A DNA stretch of 64,000 bases, from contig DAOUJW010000005.1 in NCBI GenBank assembly GCA_034422115.1, forward strand, positions 135,437 to 199,436. Direction: 5' to 3'. How positions within the stretch are numbered: position 1 is the first letter of the stretch; every line of letters starts with the position of its first letter. Made by a program: the position numbers and the translations under genes. The stretch is from DAOUJW01 sp034422115 (GTDB lineage: Bacteria; Chloroflexota; Dehalococcoidia; Lucifugimonadales; UBA2985). The notes beneath the pieces are model-generated. The model was not told where the DNA came from. It saw nothing but the letters and a program-made list of their open reading frames with translations, and did no database searches. Shown here piece after piece: positions 9,211 to 18,200 of the stretch.

Positions 9211-10428
9211 ATGTCGGAGATGGCGCTTTCAGACGTGCGCGTCCTGGACCTGACCCGGCACGTCGCCGGGCCCTTCTGCACCAAGATGCTGGCCGACTAC
9301 GGCGCGGACGTCATCAAGGTGGAGCGTCCCGACGGCGGCGACTTCACCCGTCGCATGGGCCCCTTCCCGGACGACGTGCCACACCCTGAGAAGAGCGGCC
9401 TCTTCCTGCACCTCAACACCAACAAGCGCGGCGTGACCCTCAACCTCAAGAGCGCCACGGCCCGCGGCATGCTCCTGGAGCTTGTCAAGCGGGTGGACGT
9501 GGTGGTGGAGAACTTCGCCCCAAGGGTCATGCCCTCCCTGGGCCTGGCCTACGAGGACCTGGAGCGGGTGAACCCCGGCGTGATTCTGGTCTCCATCTCC
9601 AACTTCGGGCAGACGGGGCCTTACCGCGACTACAAGGCCAGCGAGATTGTGCTTCACGGCATGGGAGGCAATCTGCGAAGCCTGGGGCTGCCTGAGCGCG
9701 AGCCGGTCAAGTACGGCAGCCACGTCGCTCTTAGGCAGTCGGGCCTCATCGGGGCCGCGGCGACTGTGGCCGCCCTCTTCACCCGCGAGGCGCGCGGCGG
9801 CGAAGGCGAGCACGTCGATGTCGCAATAGTCGAGACCCAGGCCGGCTCCCAGGACCGCAGAGCGCCCCAGCTTATGACCGCCCAGTTCGTGAACCAGGTG
9901 TTCCCACGCCGTGCGCCGGGGGCCACGATGGCGTCGGGGACGTTCCCGTGCAAGGACGGCTACGTCAACGTCACCGGCGGAGGAAACCGCTTTCCCAGGG
10001 CGCTGGAGATGCTGGGCAGGCCGGAGCTTATAGAAGACCCTCGCTTCGCAACGCCGGAGGCTCGGCTCAACCCGGAGAACTCGGAGGACTTCAACCGGGA
10101 GATTCTCATGCCCTGGCTCATGCAGCACACCATGCAGGAGGTTTGGACGCTGGCGCAGAAGGCGCACGTGCTGTCCGGCCCCATCTACAACTCCAGGGCG
10201 CTTATGGACGACAGCCACTTCCGGGACCGGGGGATGTGGGTCGACATCGACCATCCCGTAGCAGGGCGGTACACCTACCCGGGACGACCCATCATCATGG
10301 GCGAGACGCCCTGGCAGCTGCGACGACCCGCGCCGCAGCTTGGGGAGCACAACGAAGAGGTCTTCGGCGACGCGCTGGGCTACGACGGCCAGAGCCTGGC
10401 GCGCCTGCGGGGACTGGGCGTAATCTAG
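9211..10428 (+). CDS. CaiB/BaiF family III CoA-transferase (N-half type, unfused)
   Basis: A 405-residue family III CoA-transferase that would move CoA between acyl-CoA and a free carboxylic acid. Family features are DLTRHVAGPFCTKMLADYGADVIKVE at the N-terminus, NKRGVTLNLKS, ENFAPRVMPSLGL and NFGQTGPYRDYKASE. At the position of the nucleophilic Asp169 of formyl-CoA transferase it has Glu208 (VDVAIVETQ). GGAGG precedes the ATG. It is closely similar to the N-terminal halves of the fused proteins at 20114 and 27004, and the next gene matches their C-terminal halves, so the two probably form a heteromer like the known two-subunit BbsEF and SmtAB enzymes. The substrate is unknown. Confidence 0.92.
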   Translation: MSEMALSDVRVLDLTRHVAGPFCTKMLADYGADVIKVERPDGGDFTRRMGPFPDDVPHPEKSGLFLHLNTNKRGVTLNLKSATARGMLLELVKRVDVVVENFAPRVMPSLGLAYEDLERVNPGVILVSISNFGQTGPYRDYKASEIVLHGMGGNLRSLGLPEREPVKYGSHVALRQSGLIGAAATVAALFTREARGGEGEHVDVAIVETQAGSQDRRAPQLMTAQFVNQVFPRRAPGATMASGTFPCKDGYVNVTGGGNRFPRALEMLGRPELIEDPRFATPEARLNPENSEDFNREILMPWLMQHTMQEVWTLAQKAHVLSGPIYNSRALMDDSHFRDRGMWVDIDHPVAGRYTYPGRPIIMGETPWQLRRPAPQLGEHNEEVFGDALGYDGQSLARLRGLGVI

Positions 10429-10459
10429 TCGGGCCGGAAGGCCCCGGGAGGAGAAGCAA

Positions 10460-11770
10460 ATGAGCAAGCTGCCTTTGGAGGGAGTACGGATTGTGGAGCT
10501 GACCCACATCTTCGCCGGGCCGTATGCCACCATGCACCTGGCCGACTGGGGAGCAGACCTCATCCGGCTGGAGACCGTCATGTCGCTGGTGCTTGGAACG
10601 CGGGGCCAGCACGCCAAGGTGTCCAAGGAGATGATTGAGCAGTCCAAGCTGGCGGGAACGGGCGCAGGTGTCTTCCCAAACTGGGACCCGGGGCCTCGGC
10701 CCTGGAACCGGTCAACCAGCATGACGTCCACTGGCCGGAACAAGAAGAGCATGACCGTGGACCTTCTGAGGCCGGAGGGCCTGGAGATCCTGGGGAAGCT
10801 GATAGCCAAGTCGGACGTGTTCATTGAGAACAACGTGCCGGAGACTATGGATAAGCTGAAGATCACCTACGACTGGCTGCGGGAGTGGAACCCGCAGATA
10901 ATCATGGTGCGGATGCCGGCCTTCGGCCTGTCCGGGCCTTACACCAACTTCCGGTGCCTGGGGATGCACGTGGACGGCGTGTCGGGCCACTCCTACACGC
11001 GGGGCTACCCGGACGAGGAGCCCCACCGGCGCGGGGAGACCGTCGCGGCGGATGCGGCGGCGGGGGCGGCGGGTTGCTTCGCCGTGATGACCGCTCTGTG
11101 GCATCGCAGGCGCACGGGCAAGGGGCAACTGATTGAGATGCCATTAGCTGAGAACTTCATCCCCTTCATGGCGGAGTCCATTATGGACTACAACATGAAC
11201 GGGCGCGTCCGCGAGAGCATGGGCAACAAGGACAGGTGGATGGCGCCCCACGGCGTGTACCCATGCCGGGGCGAGGACAAGTGGATTACCCTGGCCGTCG
11301 GCAGCGACGAGGAGTGGCATGGACTGTGCGAGGTGATGGGCGACTCGGAGCTGGCCGTAGACCCGCGCTTCAGGGACACGGACGCGCGGTGGAGAAACCA
11401 GGACGAGCTTGACCCCATCATCATCGAGTGGACGAGGCAGCAGGACCACCGGGAGGTGTTCAACAGGCTCCAGGCCCGGGGCGTTCCGTCCGGCCCCATC
11501 CTGGACGAGCTTGAGGCGCTGGAGGACCCCCACATGGTGGACCGGGGCTACTACCAGCCGCTGGAGCACGCGGAGATGCCCACCATCAAGTACCACGGCC
11601 CCCTGTGGAGCATGTCCAAGACGCCCAACAAGCTCCGCAAGGCACCGCCCCTCCTTGGAGAGCACAACCCCTACGTGTATCGGGAGGTCTTGGGCGTGTC
11701 GGACGAGGAGTACGACCGCCTGGAGGCTGAGGGTCACATAGGCATGGACATACTGGAGACCCTTAGCTGA
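10460..11770 (+). CDS. CaiB/BaiF family III CoA-transferase (C-half type, unfused)
   Basis: A 436-residue family III CoA-transferase encoded 31 bases after its partner and preceded by GGGAGGAG. It begins LPLEGVRIVELTHIFAGPYATMHLADWGADLIRLE and carries NRSTSMTSTGRNKKSMTVDL and FIENNVPETMDKL. This domain type has an insertion after the first strand-helix unit (around residues 50-85) that the N-half type lacks. The residue aligned with the catalytic Asp of the family is Glu231 (IEMPLAENF). It matches the C-terminal halves of the fused proteins in this window. Start and frame are clear; role as the second subunit is inferred from order and similarity. Confidence 0.92.
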   Translation: MSKLPLEGVRIVELTHIFAGPYATMHLADWGADLIRLETVMSLVLGTRGQHAKVSKEMIEQSKLAGTGAGVFPNWDPGPRPWNRSTSMTSTGRNKKSMTVDLLRPEGLEILGKLIAKSDVFIENNVPETMDKLKITYDWLREWNPQIIMVRMPAFGLSGPYTNFRCLGMHVDGVSGHSYTRGYPDEEPHRRGETVAADAAAGAAGCFAVMTALWHRRRTGKGQLIEMPLAENFIPFMAESIMDYNMNGRVRESMGNKDRWMAPHGVYPCRGEDKWITLAVGSDEEWHGLCEVMGDSELAVDPRFRDTDARWRNQDELDPIIIEWTRQQDHREVFNRLQARGVPSGPILDELEALEDPHMVDRGYYQPLEHAEMPTIKYHGPLWSMSKTPNKLRKAPPLLGEHNPYVYREVLGVSDEEYDRLEAEGHIGMDILETLS

Positions 11771-11808
11771 TGAATGAGGCGAGGTTATCCTTGCTGACCG
11801 CTCTCAGG

Positions 11809-11814
11809 TATAAT
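11809..11814 (+). promoter_or_regulatory. Possible -10 box (TATAAT)
   Basis: A TATAAT hexamer in GGTATAATGG, 12 bases before the ATG at 11826. There is no convincing -35 at 16-18 bases; TTGCTG lies only 12 bases upstream. If used, the transcript would have a very short leader. Confidence 0.3.
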
Positions 11815-11825
11815 GGAGAAGAGAG

Positions 11826-12167
11826 ATGACAGACGGGACAGTAATGGACAAGTTCTGGGAAGCCTATCCGAACAGGATAAAGTGGAAGCGCCAGGAAGGC
11901 ATAGGCGGCGAGGGCAGATTCAGCGATTGCTGGAAGCTCCAGTATCGCCCGCGAGCTACAATTTACTTTCGGGATGAAGAGCGGGGCAATATAGCCAGGA
12001 TCGCCGGGAAAGCCACCTTCTTTCCAAAATCACTACAGAATTACCTGGCTGACAAGCAAGTGCCGCGCCGCCAAGAGAACGGTTACTGGGACTGGCTCAT
12101 TGGGCCGGAACACGTTGATCAGGCGCTTGATATTCTAATACGTCCGGGGGAAAGCGCAGGCAGATAA
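11826..12167 (+). CDS. Hypothetical protein
   Basis: A 113-residue protein not recognised. It is rich in aromatic and basic residues (FWEAYPNRIKWKRQEG, CWKLQYRPRATIYFRDEERG) and ends IGPEHVDQALDILIRPG. No membrane segment or signal peptide is visible. It precedes the PaREP1-like gene by 15 bases on the same strand and may be cotranscribed with it; the pair could be a small accessory module, but nothing in the protein shows a toxin or antitoxin fold. Confidence 0.5.
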   Translation: MTDGTVMDKFWEAYPNRIKWKRQEGIGGEGRFSDCWKLQYRPRATIYFRDEERGNIARIAGKATFFPKSLQNYLADKQVPRRQENGYWDWLIGPEHVDQALDILIRPGESAGR

Positions 12168-12182
12168 GAATTGACTAGGGAA

Positions 12183-12530
12183 ATGACGTATCGGGCGGCG
12201 GCATGGGACCTGCTCCAGCAGGCGTATATTGAGTGGGACGCAGGTGACACTAGGCAAGCGTCTGAGAAGGGGTGGGGCGCGGCAGCTCAGATGGTAAAGG
12301 CGGTGGCGGAGAAGAGGGGATGGGGACACAATAGCCACGGCCTATTGTGGAAGGCCATTGAGGATCTGTCTGCGGATCCGGCGGAAGAGGACTTGGCCAA
12401 TCTGTTCAAAGTGGCAGACGGCCTTCACAAGAACTTCTATGAGAACTGGATGCCGGCGCTATCAGTGCGTGAGGACTTGGAGCACGTGGAGTCGCTGCTG
12501 GAGCATCTGCAACTGATGCTGGAGGATTAG
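12183..12530 (+). CDS. PaREP1-like (HEPN-related) small protein
   Basis: A 115-residue helical protein resembling the PaREP1 family, a HEPN-related helical group first described in archaea. The diagnostic stretch is AYIEWDAGDTRQASEKGWGA followed by MVKAVAEKRGWGHNSHGLLWKAIEDL. The function of the family is unknown; some members are grouped with HEPN/MNT modules, but no RxxxxH nuclease motif is obvious here. I chose ATG 12183 rather than the in-frame TTG at 12171 because a purine-rich AGGGAA precedes it. It ends 10 bases before the MoxR gene. Confidence 0.6.
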   Translation: MTYRAAAWDLLQQAYIEWDAGDTRQASEKGWGAAAQMVKAVAEKRGWGHNSHGLLWKAIEDLSADPAEEDLANLFKVADGLHKNFYENWMPALSVREDLEHVESLLEHLQLMLED

Positions 12531-12540
12531 AGCGGGCTAG

Positions 12541-13527
12541 ATGACAGACGCTTCTGTAGACAGAATCGCCGGCGCGGCCCGCGAAATCCACGACAACATT
12601 GCGCGGGTCATTGTGGGCAAAGCGGACGTGGTGGAGCTGGCGCTGGTGGCCATTCTGTGCGAGGGGCACATCCTGATAGAGGACGTGCCCGGCATTGGCA
12701 AGACGATGCTGGCCCGGTCGATAGCGCGCTCTCTGGGCTGCTCCTTCAATCGCATCCAGTGCACCCCGGACCTCCTTCCGTCGGACGTGACCGGCACGTA
12801 CATCTACAACCAGAAGACCAACGACTTCGAGTTCCGCTCCGGGCCTGTCTTCGCCCAGGTTCTCCTGGCAGACGAGATCAACAGGGCCACGCCCCGCACG
12901 CAGTCGGCCTTCCTTGAGGCTATGGAGGAGCGGCAGATAACGGTGGAGGGCGAGACGAGGCCCCTGCTTCGTCCATTCCTGGTGCTGGCAACCCAGAACC
13001 CCGTGGAGCTTGAGGGCACGTTCCCCCTGCCGGAGGCGCAGCTTGACCGCTTCCTGCTGCGGGTGCGCATGGGCTACCCGGACGAGGCAGAGGATGAGCT
13101 GATCATGGAGCGTTTTGCCCAGGGCAACCCCATCGGTGAGCTGGCTTCTGTGGTCAACGCAGAGCAGCTGCTGGAGCTGCAACGGGCCTGCCGCGAAGTG
13201 CTGGTGGACGCCGACGTTCGACAGTACATCATCAAGCTTGTCCACGCCACGCGCCAGCATCCCCAGGTTGAACTTGGCGCAAGCCCGCGCGCCATGCTGG
13301 GGATGCTTCACACGGCCCAGGCCCTGGCCGCCATCCGCGGCCGCAGCTTCGTCATACCGGACGACGTCAAGCAGCTGGCGCCCTACGTCCTGGAGCACCG
13401 CATCATCCCACACTCCCAGAGCCACCTGCGGGGCCACACCGCCGCCGACATCCTGAGCGAGGTGCTTGAGTCCGTCGCCGTGCCCGTGGAGGAGGAAGAG
13501 GCAGCCGACGCGAGCGCCGGGGGCTAG
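12541..13527 (+). CDS. MoxR-family AAA+ ATPase
   Basis: A 328-residue AAA+ ATPase of the MoxR family, a chaperone-like ATPase thought to help assemble or activate protein complexes. Walker A is GIGKTM (51-56), Walker B VLLADEINR (Asp111-Glu112), sensor 1 VLATQNPVELEGTFPLPEAQLDRF, and the C-terminal lid domain carries ASPRAMLGMLHTAQALAAIRG. It is the first gene of the common MoxR-DUF58-DUF4129 order, with a 2-base gap to the next gene, so one operon is very likely. Length is normal for the family. Confidence 0.93.
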   Translation: MTDASVDRIAGAAREIHDNIARVIVGKADVVELALVAILCEGHILIEDVPGIGKTMLARSIARSLGCSFNRIQCTPDLLPSDVTGTYIYNQKTNDFEFRSGPVFAQVLLADEINRATPRTQSAFLEAMEERQITVEGETRPLLRPFLVLATQNPVELEGTFPLPEAQLDRFLLRVRMGYPDEAEDELIMERFAQGNPIGELASVVNAEQLLELQRACREVLVDADVRQYIIKLVHATRQHPQVELGASPRAMLGMLHTAQALAAIRGRSFVIPDDVKQLAPYVLEHRIIPHSQSHLRGHTAADILSEVLESVAVPVEEEEAADASAGG

Positions 13528-13529
13528 CG

Positions 13530-14771
13530 GTGCTGGGCAAAGCCTGGCTCTACATCACACTGGCGATACTGGTGGCCGCGGTCGCTCTGCAGCACGCGCT
13601 GCTCCTGCTAATAGCCCTGTTCTTCTTCATCGCCTCCGGCGTCGCCCGGCTGTGGGCGCGCTACGCCCTGGAGCGGGTGGAGTACAGCCGCCGCCTGAGC
13701 GAGACCAGGGTGTTCTTCGGCGAGACGGTGACTTTGGACATGCGCATCGCCAACGCCAAGATACTGCCCCTGCCCTGGGTTCACGTCCAGGACGACGTGC
13801 CGGAAGACCTGTCCTTCCTCACGGTGCGCACCACGCCGGGGCACAGGTCCGGGCGCGCCTTCCTCTCCACCTTCCTGTCGCTGATGTGGTACCACCGCCT
13901 CACCCGCCGCTATCCCGTGCAGTGCCTCCGGCGCGGCTACTTCACCTTCGGGCCGGCCACCGTGCGCTCCGGCGACCTCTTCGGCTTCTTCCACCGGGAG
14001 ATGGAGGAGGAGAAGCGCGACTACCTGCTCGTCTACCCCAAGGTTGTCCCCCTGGAGGACCTGGGCATCCCGTCCAGGGACCCCTTTGGCGACATTCGAG
14101 TGCGACGACACCTTCACGAAGACCCCGTCCGCGTGGTATCGACCCGCGAGTACGTCCCGGGCGACCCGCTCAAGCGCATCCACTGGAAGGCGAGCGCACG
14201 CCTGCAACGACTGCAGAGCCGCGTCTTTGAGCCGACCACCACAGTCGACCTGGCGCTGTTCCTGGACGTGCGCACCGTGGGCGTGCGCATCTGGGGCCGC
14301 GTGGAACGCCTCCTGGAGACGGGAGTGATGACCGCCGCATCCATCGCAAATCACGCCCTGAAACAGGGCTACAGGCTGGGGCTGTACGCCAACGAACCCT
14401 ACCTCTTCTCCGAGGGCATGATAAGGCTCGCGCCCTCCGACCACCCCGACCAGCTGCAGCGGACCCTGGAGGCCCTGGCCCAGGTGCAGGGGTGGCCGTC
14501 CATGCCGGTAGAGCAGCTTCTGAACCGGGAGGCCAGAAACCTGCCGGGGTCGGCTACGCTGACGGTGATCACCGCGGAGCCTACAGAGTCGCTTCTCGCG
14601 ACCCTCAACCGCTTCCGGCGGGCCGGCCGCCGGGTGGCGTTGGTCCTGGTGGGAGAGCAGGATGACGGCCTTGCCCTGAACGGCATGCCCGTCTACCACG
14701 TCTCCGGGGATGTATACACCCAGCAGCTGGAGTCCGTGCAACTGAGACAGGCAGAAGGCGGAGGGCTGTAA
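13530..14771 (+). CDS. DUF58 domain-containing protein
   Basis: A 413-residue protein with two N-terminal membrane helices (residues about 3-40) followed by a beta-rich segment and a C-terminal DUF58 domain. The DUF58 hallmark TREYVPGDPLKRIHWKASAR is present, followed by DLALFLDVRT, which resembles the first strand of a vWA-like fold. DUF58 proteins are partners of MoxR ATPases. The start is a GTG placed 2 bases after the MoxR stop, and the end overlaps the next gene by one base. Cell-surface or envelope assembly is the usual suggestion; the molecular role is unknown. Confidence 0.9.
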   Translation: MLGKAWLYITLAILVAAVALQHALLLLIALFFFIASGVARLWARYALERVEYSRRLSETRVFFGETVTLDMRIANAKILPLPWVHVQDDVPEDLSFLTVRTTPGHRSGRAFLSTFLSLMWYHRLTRRYPVQCLRRGYFTFGPATVRSGDLFGFFHREMEEEKRDYLLVYPKVVPLEDLGIPSRDPFGDIRVRRHLHEDPVRVVSTREYVPGDPLKRIHWKASARLQRLQSRVFEPTTTVDLALFLDVRTVGVRIWGRVERLLETGVMTAASIANHALKQGYRLGLYANEPYLFSEGMIRLAPSDHPDQLQRTLEALAQVQGWPSMPVEQLLNREARNLPGSATLTVITAEPTESLLATLNRFRRAGRRVALVLVGEQDDGLALNGMPVYHVSGDVYTQQLESVQLRQAEGGGL

Positions 14772-16288
14772 TGTCTGGCGCAAGGCGGTTCACGGGAGCG
14801 CTGCGGCCGGACGCGGCGCGCGCCATCCCGCCCCTGGGGGCGCTCATGGAGACGCTGTGGGCGTACCCCTGGTTCGTCTGGGCCGGTGACTGGGACTTTG
14901 TGGAGTGGCCCGAGCCACCCCTGGCCCTTGCAAGCGCGGTACTGCTGACATTCGCGGCAATGCTCATGTCCCGCGGCGCGCTGGCGCGAAGCTGGACGAC
15001 AGTGAGGACGATATCGGTCGTGCTGCCCGCCCTCCTCCTTCTGACGGCGCTCGTAGTGCGACTGGACCTGGACGGCGGACACGCGCTCTGGGACTCCGGC
15101 TGGTGGTCATTCGCCGTCGAGAGCCGGGCGGCAATCTTCGGCGCGCTGGCCTTTGGCGCGTACCTGCTGTGGCGGGGAATAATCATCGGGATGGAGACCC
15201 CCTCCTTCGATGTCATCTATCGCAGGTTCCTGTTCGGCCTTCTGGCCCTGGTCACCCTTCTGGCGCTCAGGGGCCTAATTCCCGGCGCAGACGAAGGCCA
15301 AAACGTGCTGGAGTCAACCGGCTTCTACGTTGCCGGGTTCCTGTGCATAGGGCTGCTCTCCATGGGGCTGGTCAACCTGAGAGCCGTTTGGGAGGAGATG
15401 CGCCGCCGTGACGAGGCGTCAGGCGCGGTGAGCCGGCGGTGGTTCTCCATGCTCATGGGAGTGGTATTCGGCATCATCGCAGTTTCCCTTGTCGCCGCCA
15501 GCGTCTTCTCCTTCAACCTCGCAGTGGCGCTGCTCCACCCCCTGAGACTGCTGGGCGACCTGCTGATCACCCTGTTCATATACGTGGTTGCGTTGCCCCT
15601 GGGGTTTATAGCCGCGTTGCTGATATACGTGTTCCGATTCCTGGCCAGCCTCCTGCCTCAAGGCGAGCCTCCGCAGCCACTGGGCATACCCGGCCCGGCA
15701 GACGTACAGGGTTTCGTGGAGGGCCAGGACACGAGCAGCCTTCCGCCCGAGGCGGCGCTCATCCTGAAGTGGGGCCTCGTTGCCCTGGTGGTTCTGGCCG
15801 TCCTCTTCATCCTGGCCCGCGCCCTCTTCCGCTACGCCAGTGGCAGACGTCGCGAGGAGGACGTTGACGAGGTGAGTGAGTCGCTTTGGACGTGGGAAGG
15901 GTTCAAGGCTGACATGCGCTCCTTCCTGTCGCGGCTCTTTGGGAGATTCAGGAGGGAGAAGGCTGCCGTCCCCGTTGCGGCCACTCCCCCACCACCGATA
16001 GCCAGGGAGACGGACACGGCCATCGTGTTCAGCGTCCGAGACATATACCGGGGGTTGCTGTGGGAGATGCGCCGCGTTGGAGTCCCACGCCGCAGGCCGG
16101 AGACGCCCAGCGAGTACAGGGACCGGCTTGAGGCAAGTCTCACGTCGGAGGACGAGGCGCTAGAGGCCATCACCCAGGCCTACATAGAGGAGCGGTACGG
16201 CCAAATGAACGCCGACGGCGAGCGGCTGAGCGCACTCAACCGCTCCTGGCGCTCTCTGAGGGCAGTCCTGCGTCGTGAACAGACGTAG
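14771..16288 (+). CDS. Membrane protein with C-terminal DUF4129 domain
   Basis: A 505-residue integral membrane protein, third gene of the MoxR-DUF58 operon. About eight hydrophobic segments occupy residues 60-370, then a basic linker and a cytoplasmic domain with SVRDIYRGLLWEMRRVGVPRRRPETPSEYRDRLE, typical of DUF4129, the domain usually found at the C-terminus of transglutaminase-like TgpA proteins. No transglutaminase core (Cys-His-Asp) is seen between the helices and DUF4129, so this is the short form. Its ATG overlaps the DUF58 stop codon (TAATG). Confidence 0.8.
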   Translation: MSGARRFTGALRPDAARAIPPLGALMETLWAYPWFVWAGDWDFVEWPEPPLALASAVLLTFAAMLMSRGALARSWTTVRTISVVLPALLLLTALVVRLDLDGGHALWDSGWWSFAVESRAAIFGALAFGAYLLWRGIIIGMETPSFDVIYRRFLFGLLALVTLLALRGLIPGADEGQNVLESTGFYVAGFLCIGLLSMGLVNLRAVWEEMRRRDEASGAVSRRWFSMLMGVVFGIIAVSLVAASVFSFNLAVALLHPLRLLGDLLITLFIYVVALPLGFIAALLIYVFRFLASLLPQGEPPQPLGIPGPADVQGFVEGQDTSSLPPEAALILKWGLVALVVLAVLFILARALFRYASGRRREEDVDEVSESLWTWEGFKADMRSFLSRLFGRFRREKAAVPVAATPPPPIARETDTAIVFSVRDIYRGLLWEMRRVGVPRRRPETPSEYRDRLEASLTSEDEALEAITQAYIEERYGQMNADGERLSALNRSWRSLRAVLRREQT

Positions 16289-16289
16289 G

Positions 16290-17648
16290 CTAGCGCGCGG
16301 CCAGCATATTGTAGGCTAGGGCCAGCATTGTCCTGGTACTGTTCATCAGACTGGCAACGCCTATGGACTCGTCCGTGCCGTGGGCGCGGGTGAGGCTGGG
16401 GTCGTCGTCCGGGTGGGCGGCGTTGTAGCCGTACGTCACCACTCCCAGATTGCGAGTGAACCTGGAGTCGGTGAAGCCCGTGCTGATGGACGGCACCATC
16501 TGGACGTCGTCCATGCCCAGGGCGCGGGCGGTCGCGCCCCTGATGTGCTGGGCAAAGGGCGTCTCAAAGGGAGATGAGTTGGGAACGGCCATGTAGTCTA
16601 TCTCGTACTCAACGCCGGGGATCCCGCCAAGCACCCCGTCAAGCTCACGGCGCAGGTAGTCGTCTGTCTGGTGCGGCAGCGTCCTCACGTCGCAGGTCAG
16701 GCGTATGGACTCAGGCACGCTGTTGGACTTGATACCGCCCTGCACCATCGTGGGCGTCACGGTCATGCGGGAGAGGGCGCGAAGCGTGGAGGACAGCTGC
16801 GGGTTGTCGGCCTCCAGCTCTGCGATGATATCGTCGACGTTCTCCGGCGACGCCCTGTGCTCTATGGCAAGGGTAGAAAGGTGCTGGAACAGGCTCGTCG
16901 ACGTGTCGCGCTCCGCCTCGTACGCCTGGATGCGCGTCAGCACCTGGGCCAGGGGGTAGAGGGCGTTGTCGCCGCGCCAGGGAATGGAGGCGTGGGCGCT
17001 GGCGCCCCTTATGTCGATCTCCACCTGGAGGCGACCCTTCTCACCAACGCCAAGCGCGTAGACAAAGCCCGCGCCGACCCTGATGGGCACTCCGCCGCCC
17101 TCGTTCACGGCAAAGGGCGCGGTAATCCTCTCAGGATGGTTCTGGGCCAGCCACCCGAAGCCGTACCGGCCGCCGTGCTCCTCGTCCGCGCCCGCGGCCA
17201 GGATGAGGCTGTCCTGAAGAGCCACGCCGTTGCGCTTCAGCAGGAGTGTCGCCATAAGCTGGGCGGTAAGCAAGCCCTTGCAGTCGGTGGCGCCGCGGCC
17301 GTAGATGCGCCCATCCGAGAGCGTTGCGCTGAAGGGAGGGAATCTCCACTTGCTCTCGTCTTCAATAGGCACAACGTCAGTATGGGACATGAACATCAGG
17401 CCCGGCCTGCCGGATGCGCCCTCCAGCCCGGACAGCAGGTTGCCCCGGTTCGGGGCGGACTCCATGATGTCGGAGTGAATGCCGTCCCGCGCCAGCAGGT
17501 CCCGGGCGTACTCGCACACCGGGGTCTCGTTGCCGGTGGGCATGAATCCCGTGTTCACCGACGGGATACCGACCAGATCCCTGTGAACGGACATTATCTC
17601 GTCCGCGTTGCGACCCACCTGTGAGAGTAAATCGTCCAAACCAGCCAT
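16290..17648 (-). CDS. M20 family metallopeptidase (ArgE/DapE type)
   Basis: A 452-residue zinc-dependent amidohydrolase of the M20 family. Metal-binding motifs are in order: MSHTDVVPIE (His89, Asp91), GRGATDCKG (Asp122), AGADEEHGG (Glu156-Glu157), and a late TRAHGTDESIG histidine. The central dimerisation domain begins near GVGEKGRLQVEIDIRGASAH. I place the start at ATG 17648 (MAGLDDLLSQVG), preceded by GGAGGG; an upstream extension is not family-like. Substrate could be an N-acyl amino acid or small peptide; ArgE and DapE cannot be told apart here. It is convergent with the DUF4129 gene, only one base apart. Confidence 0.9.
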   Translation of the reverse strand: MAGLDDLLSQVGRNADEIMSVHRDLVGIPSVNTGFMPTGNETPVCEYARDLLARDGIHSDIMESAPNRGNLLSGLEGASGRPGLMFMSHTDVVPIEDESKWRFPPFSATLSDGRIYGRGATDCKGLLTAQLMATLLLKRNGVALQDSLILAAGADEEHGGRYGFGWLAQNHPERITAPFAVNEGGGVPIRVGAGFVYALGVGEKGRLQVEIDIRGASAHASIPWRGDNALYPLAQVLTRIQAYEAERDTSTSLFQHLSTLAIEHRASPENVDDIIAELEADNPQLSSTLRALSRMTVTPTMVQGGIKSNSVPESIRLTCDVRTLPHQTDDYLRRELDGVLGGIPGVEYEIDYMAVPNSSPFETPFAQHIRGATARALGMDDVQMVPSISTGFTDSRFTRNLGVVTYGYNAAHPDDDPSLTRAHGTDESIGVASLMNSTRTMLALAYNMLAAR

Positions 17649-17664
17649 GTGCCCTCCGTTCGGA

Positions 17665-18036
17665 TCAACTGTCCTCGTACATGTCCTCCCGTCTGAGGCT
17701 GAGGCCCTCCGGCCACACCGCTGTGGGGTGGGCCGGCCATATCTCATCAAGGTTGAAATCGGGTATGTCCTCCGGCCCGCTGAGCTTCAAGAACACAAGC
17801 GTCTCCGCGTCCATGTCAACCTCTGACGTCTTCCATCCGGCATCAATCCAGAGTGAAGTGATCAAGAGGCCGTTGACAAGCTCCTTGTTTGACCACCACC
17901 CCCTGTCTTTACGCGCAAAATCAGGCAGCCTGAAGCCGATTATCGACTCTATCTCGTCAAAGGTAGTCTCCCACTCTTTGACCTGAAGGCCACACAAATG
18001 TGTATACAGTTTCTTGTACTCCTGCAGGTTCTCCAT
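17665..18036 (-). CDS. DUF7662-like small protein
   Basis: A 123-residue protein whose N-terminal half has the pattern YTHLCGLQ, then ETTFDEIESIIGFRLPDFAR and KDRGWWSNKE, followed by SLWIDAGWKTSEVDM. The block F-x-E-I-E-x-I-x-G-x-x-LP-x-x-AR and WWxN is shared by a widespread domain of unknown function (DUF7662-like). The C-terminal third is not recognised. The start at ATG 18036 is supported by GAGGGAG upstream. It lies 17 bases before the M20 peptidase on the same strand and could be cotranscribed. Confidence 0.6.
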   Translation of the reverse strand: MENLQEYKKLYTHLCGLQVKEWETTFDEIESIIGFRLPDFARKDRGWWSNKELVNGLLITSLWIDAGWKTSEVDMDAETLVFLKLSGPEDIPDFNLDEIWPAHPTAVWPEGLSLRREDMYEDS

Positions 18037-18200
18037 GTAACTCCCTCGTATCAGAGGACTCTCCAAGTAGAATTGTACTTGCCCAACACGCACTGGGCAA
18101 GCGCAGCATCGTCGTATTGACCGCAGCAAGGGGCTGCAAATATACTGCTATCGTACCTGTGCCACCCCTTGAACCCTCAAGTCGTTTCCAGGAGGACGTT

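Noticed and set aside
9229..10866. Long open frame on the minus strand opposite the CoA-transferase genes
   Set aside because: High-GC coding sequence commonly leaves long antisense frames. The translated product is unlike any family and the plus-strand genes have ribosome sites and clear homology. The same holds for minus-strand frames at 20189-21313, 27451-28536 and 41571-42758 and the plus-strand frame at 60340-61776.
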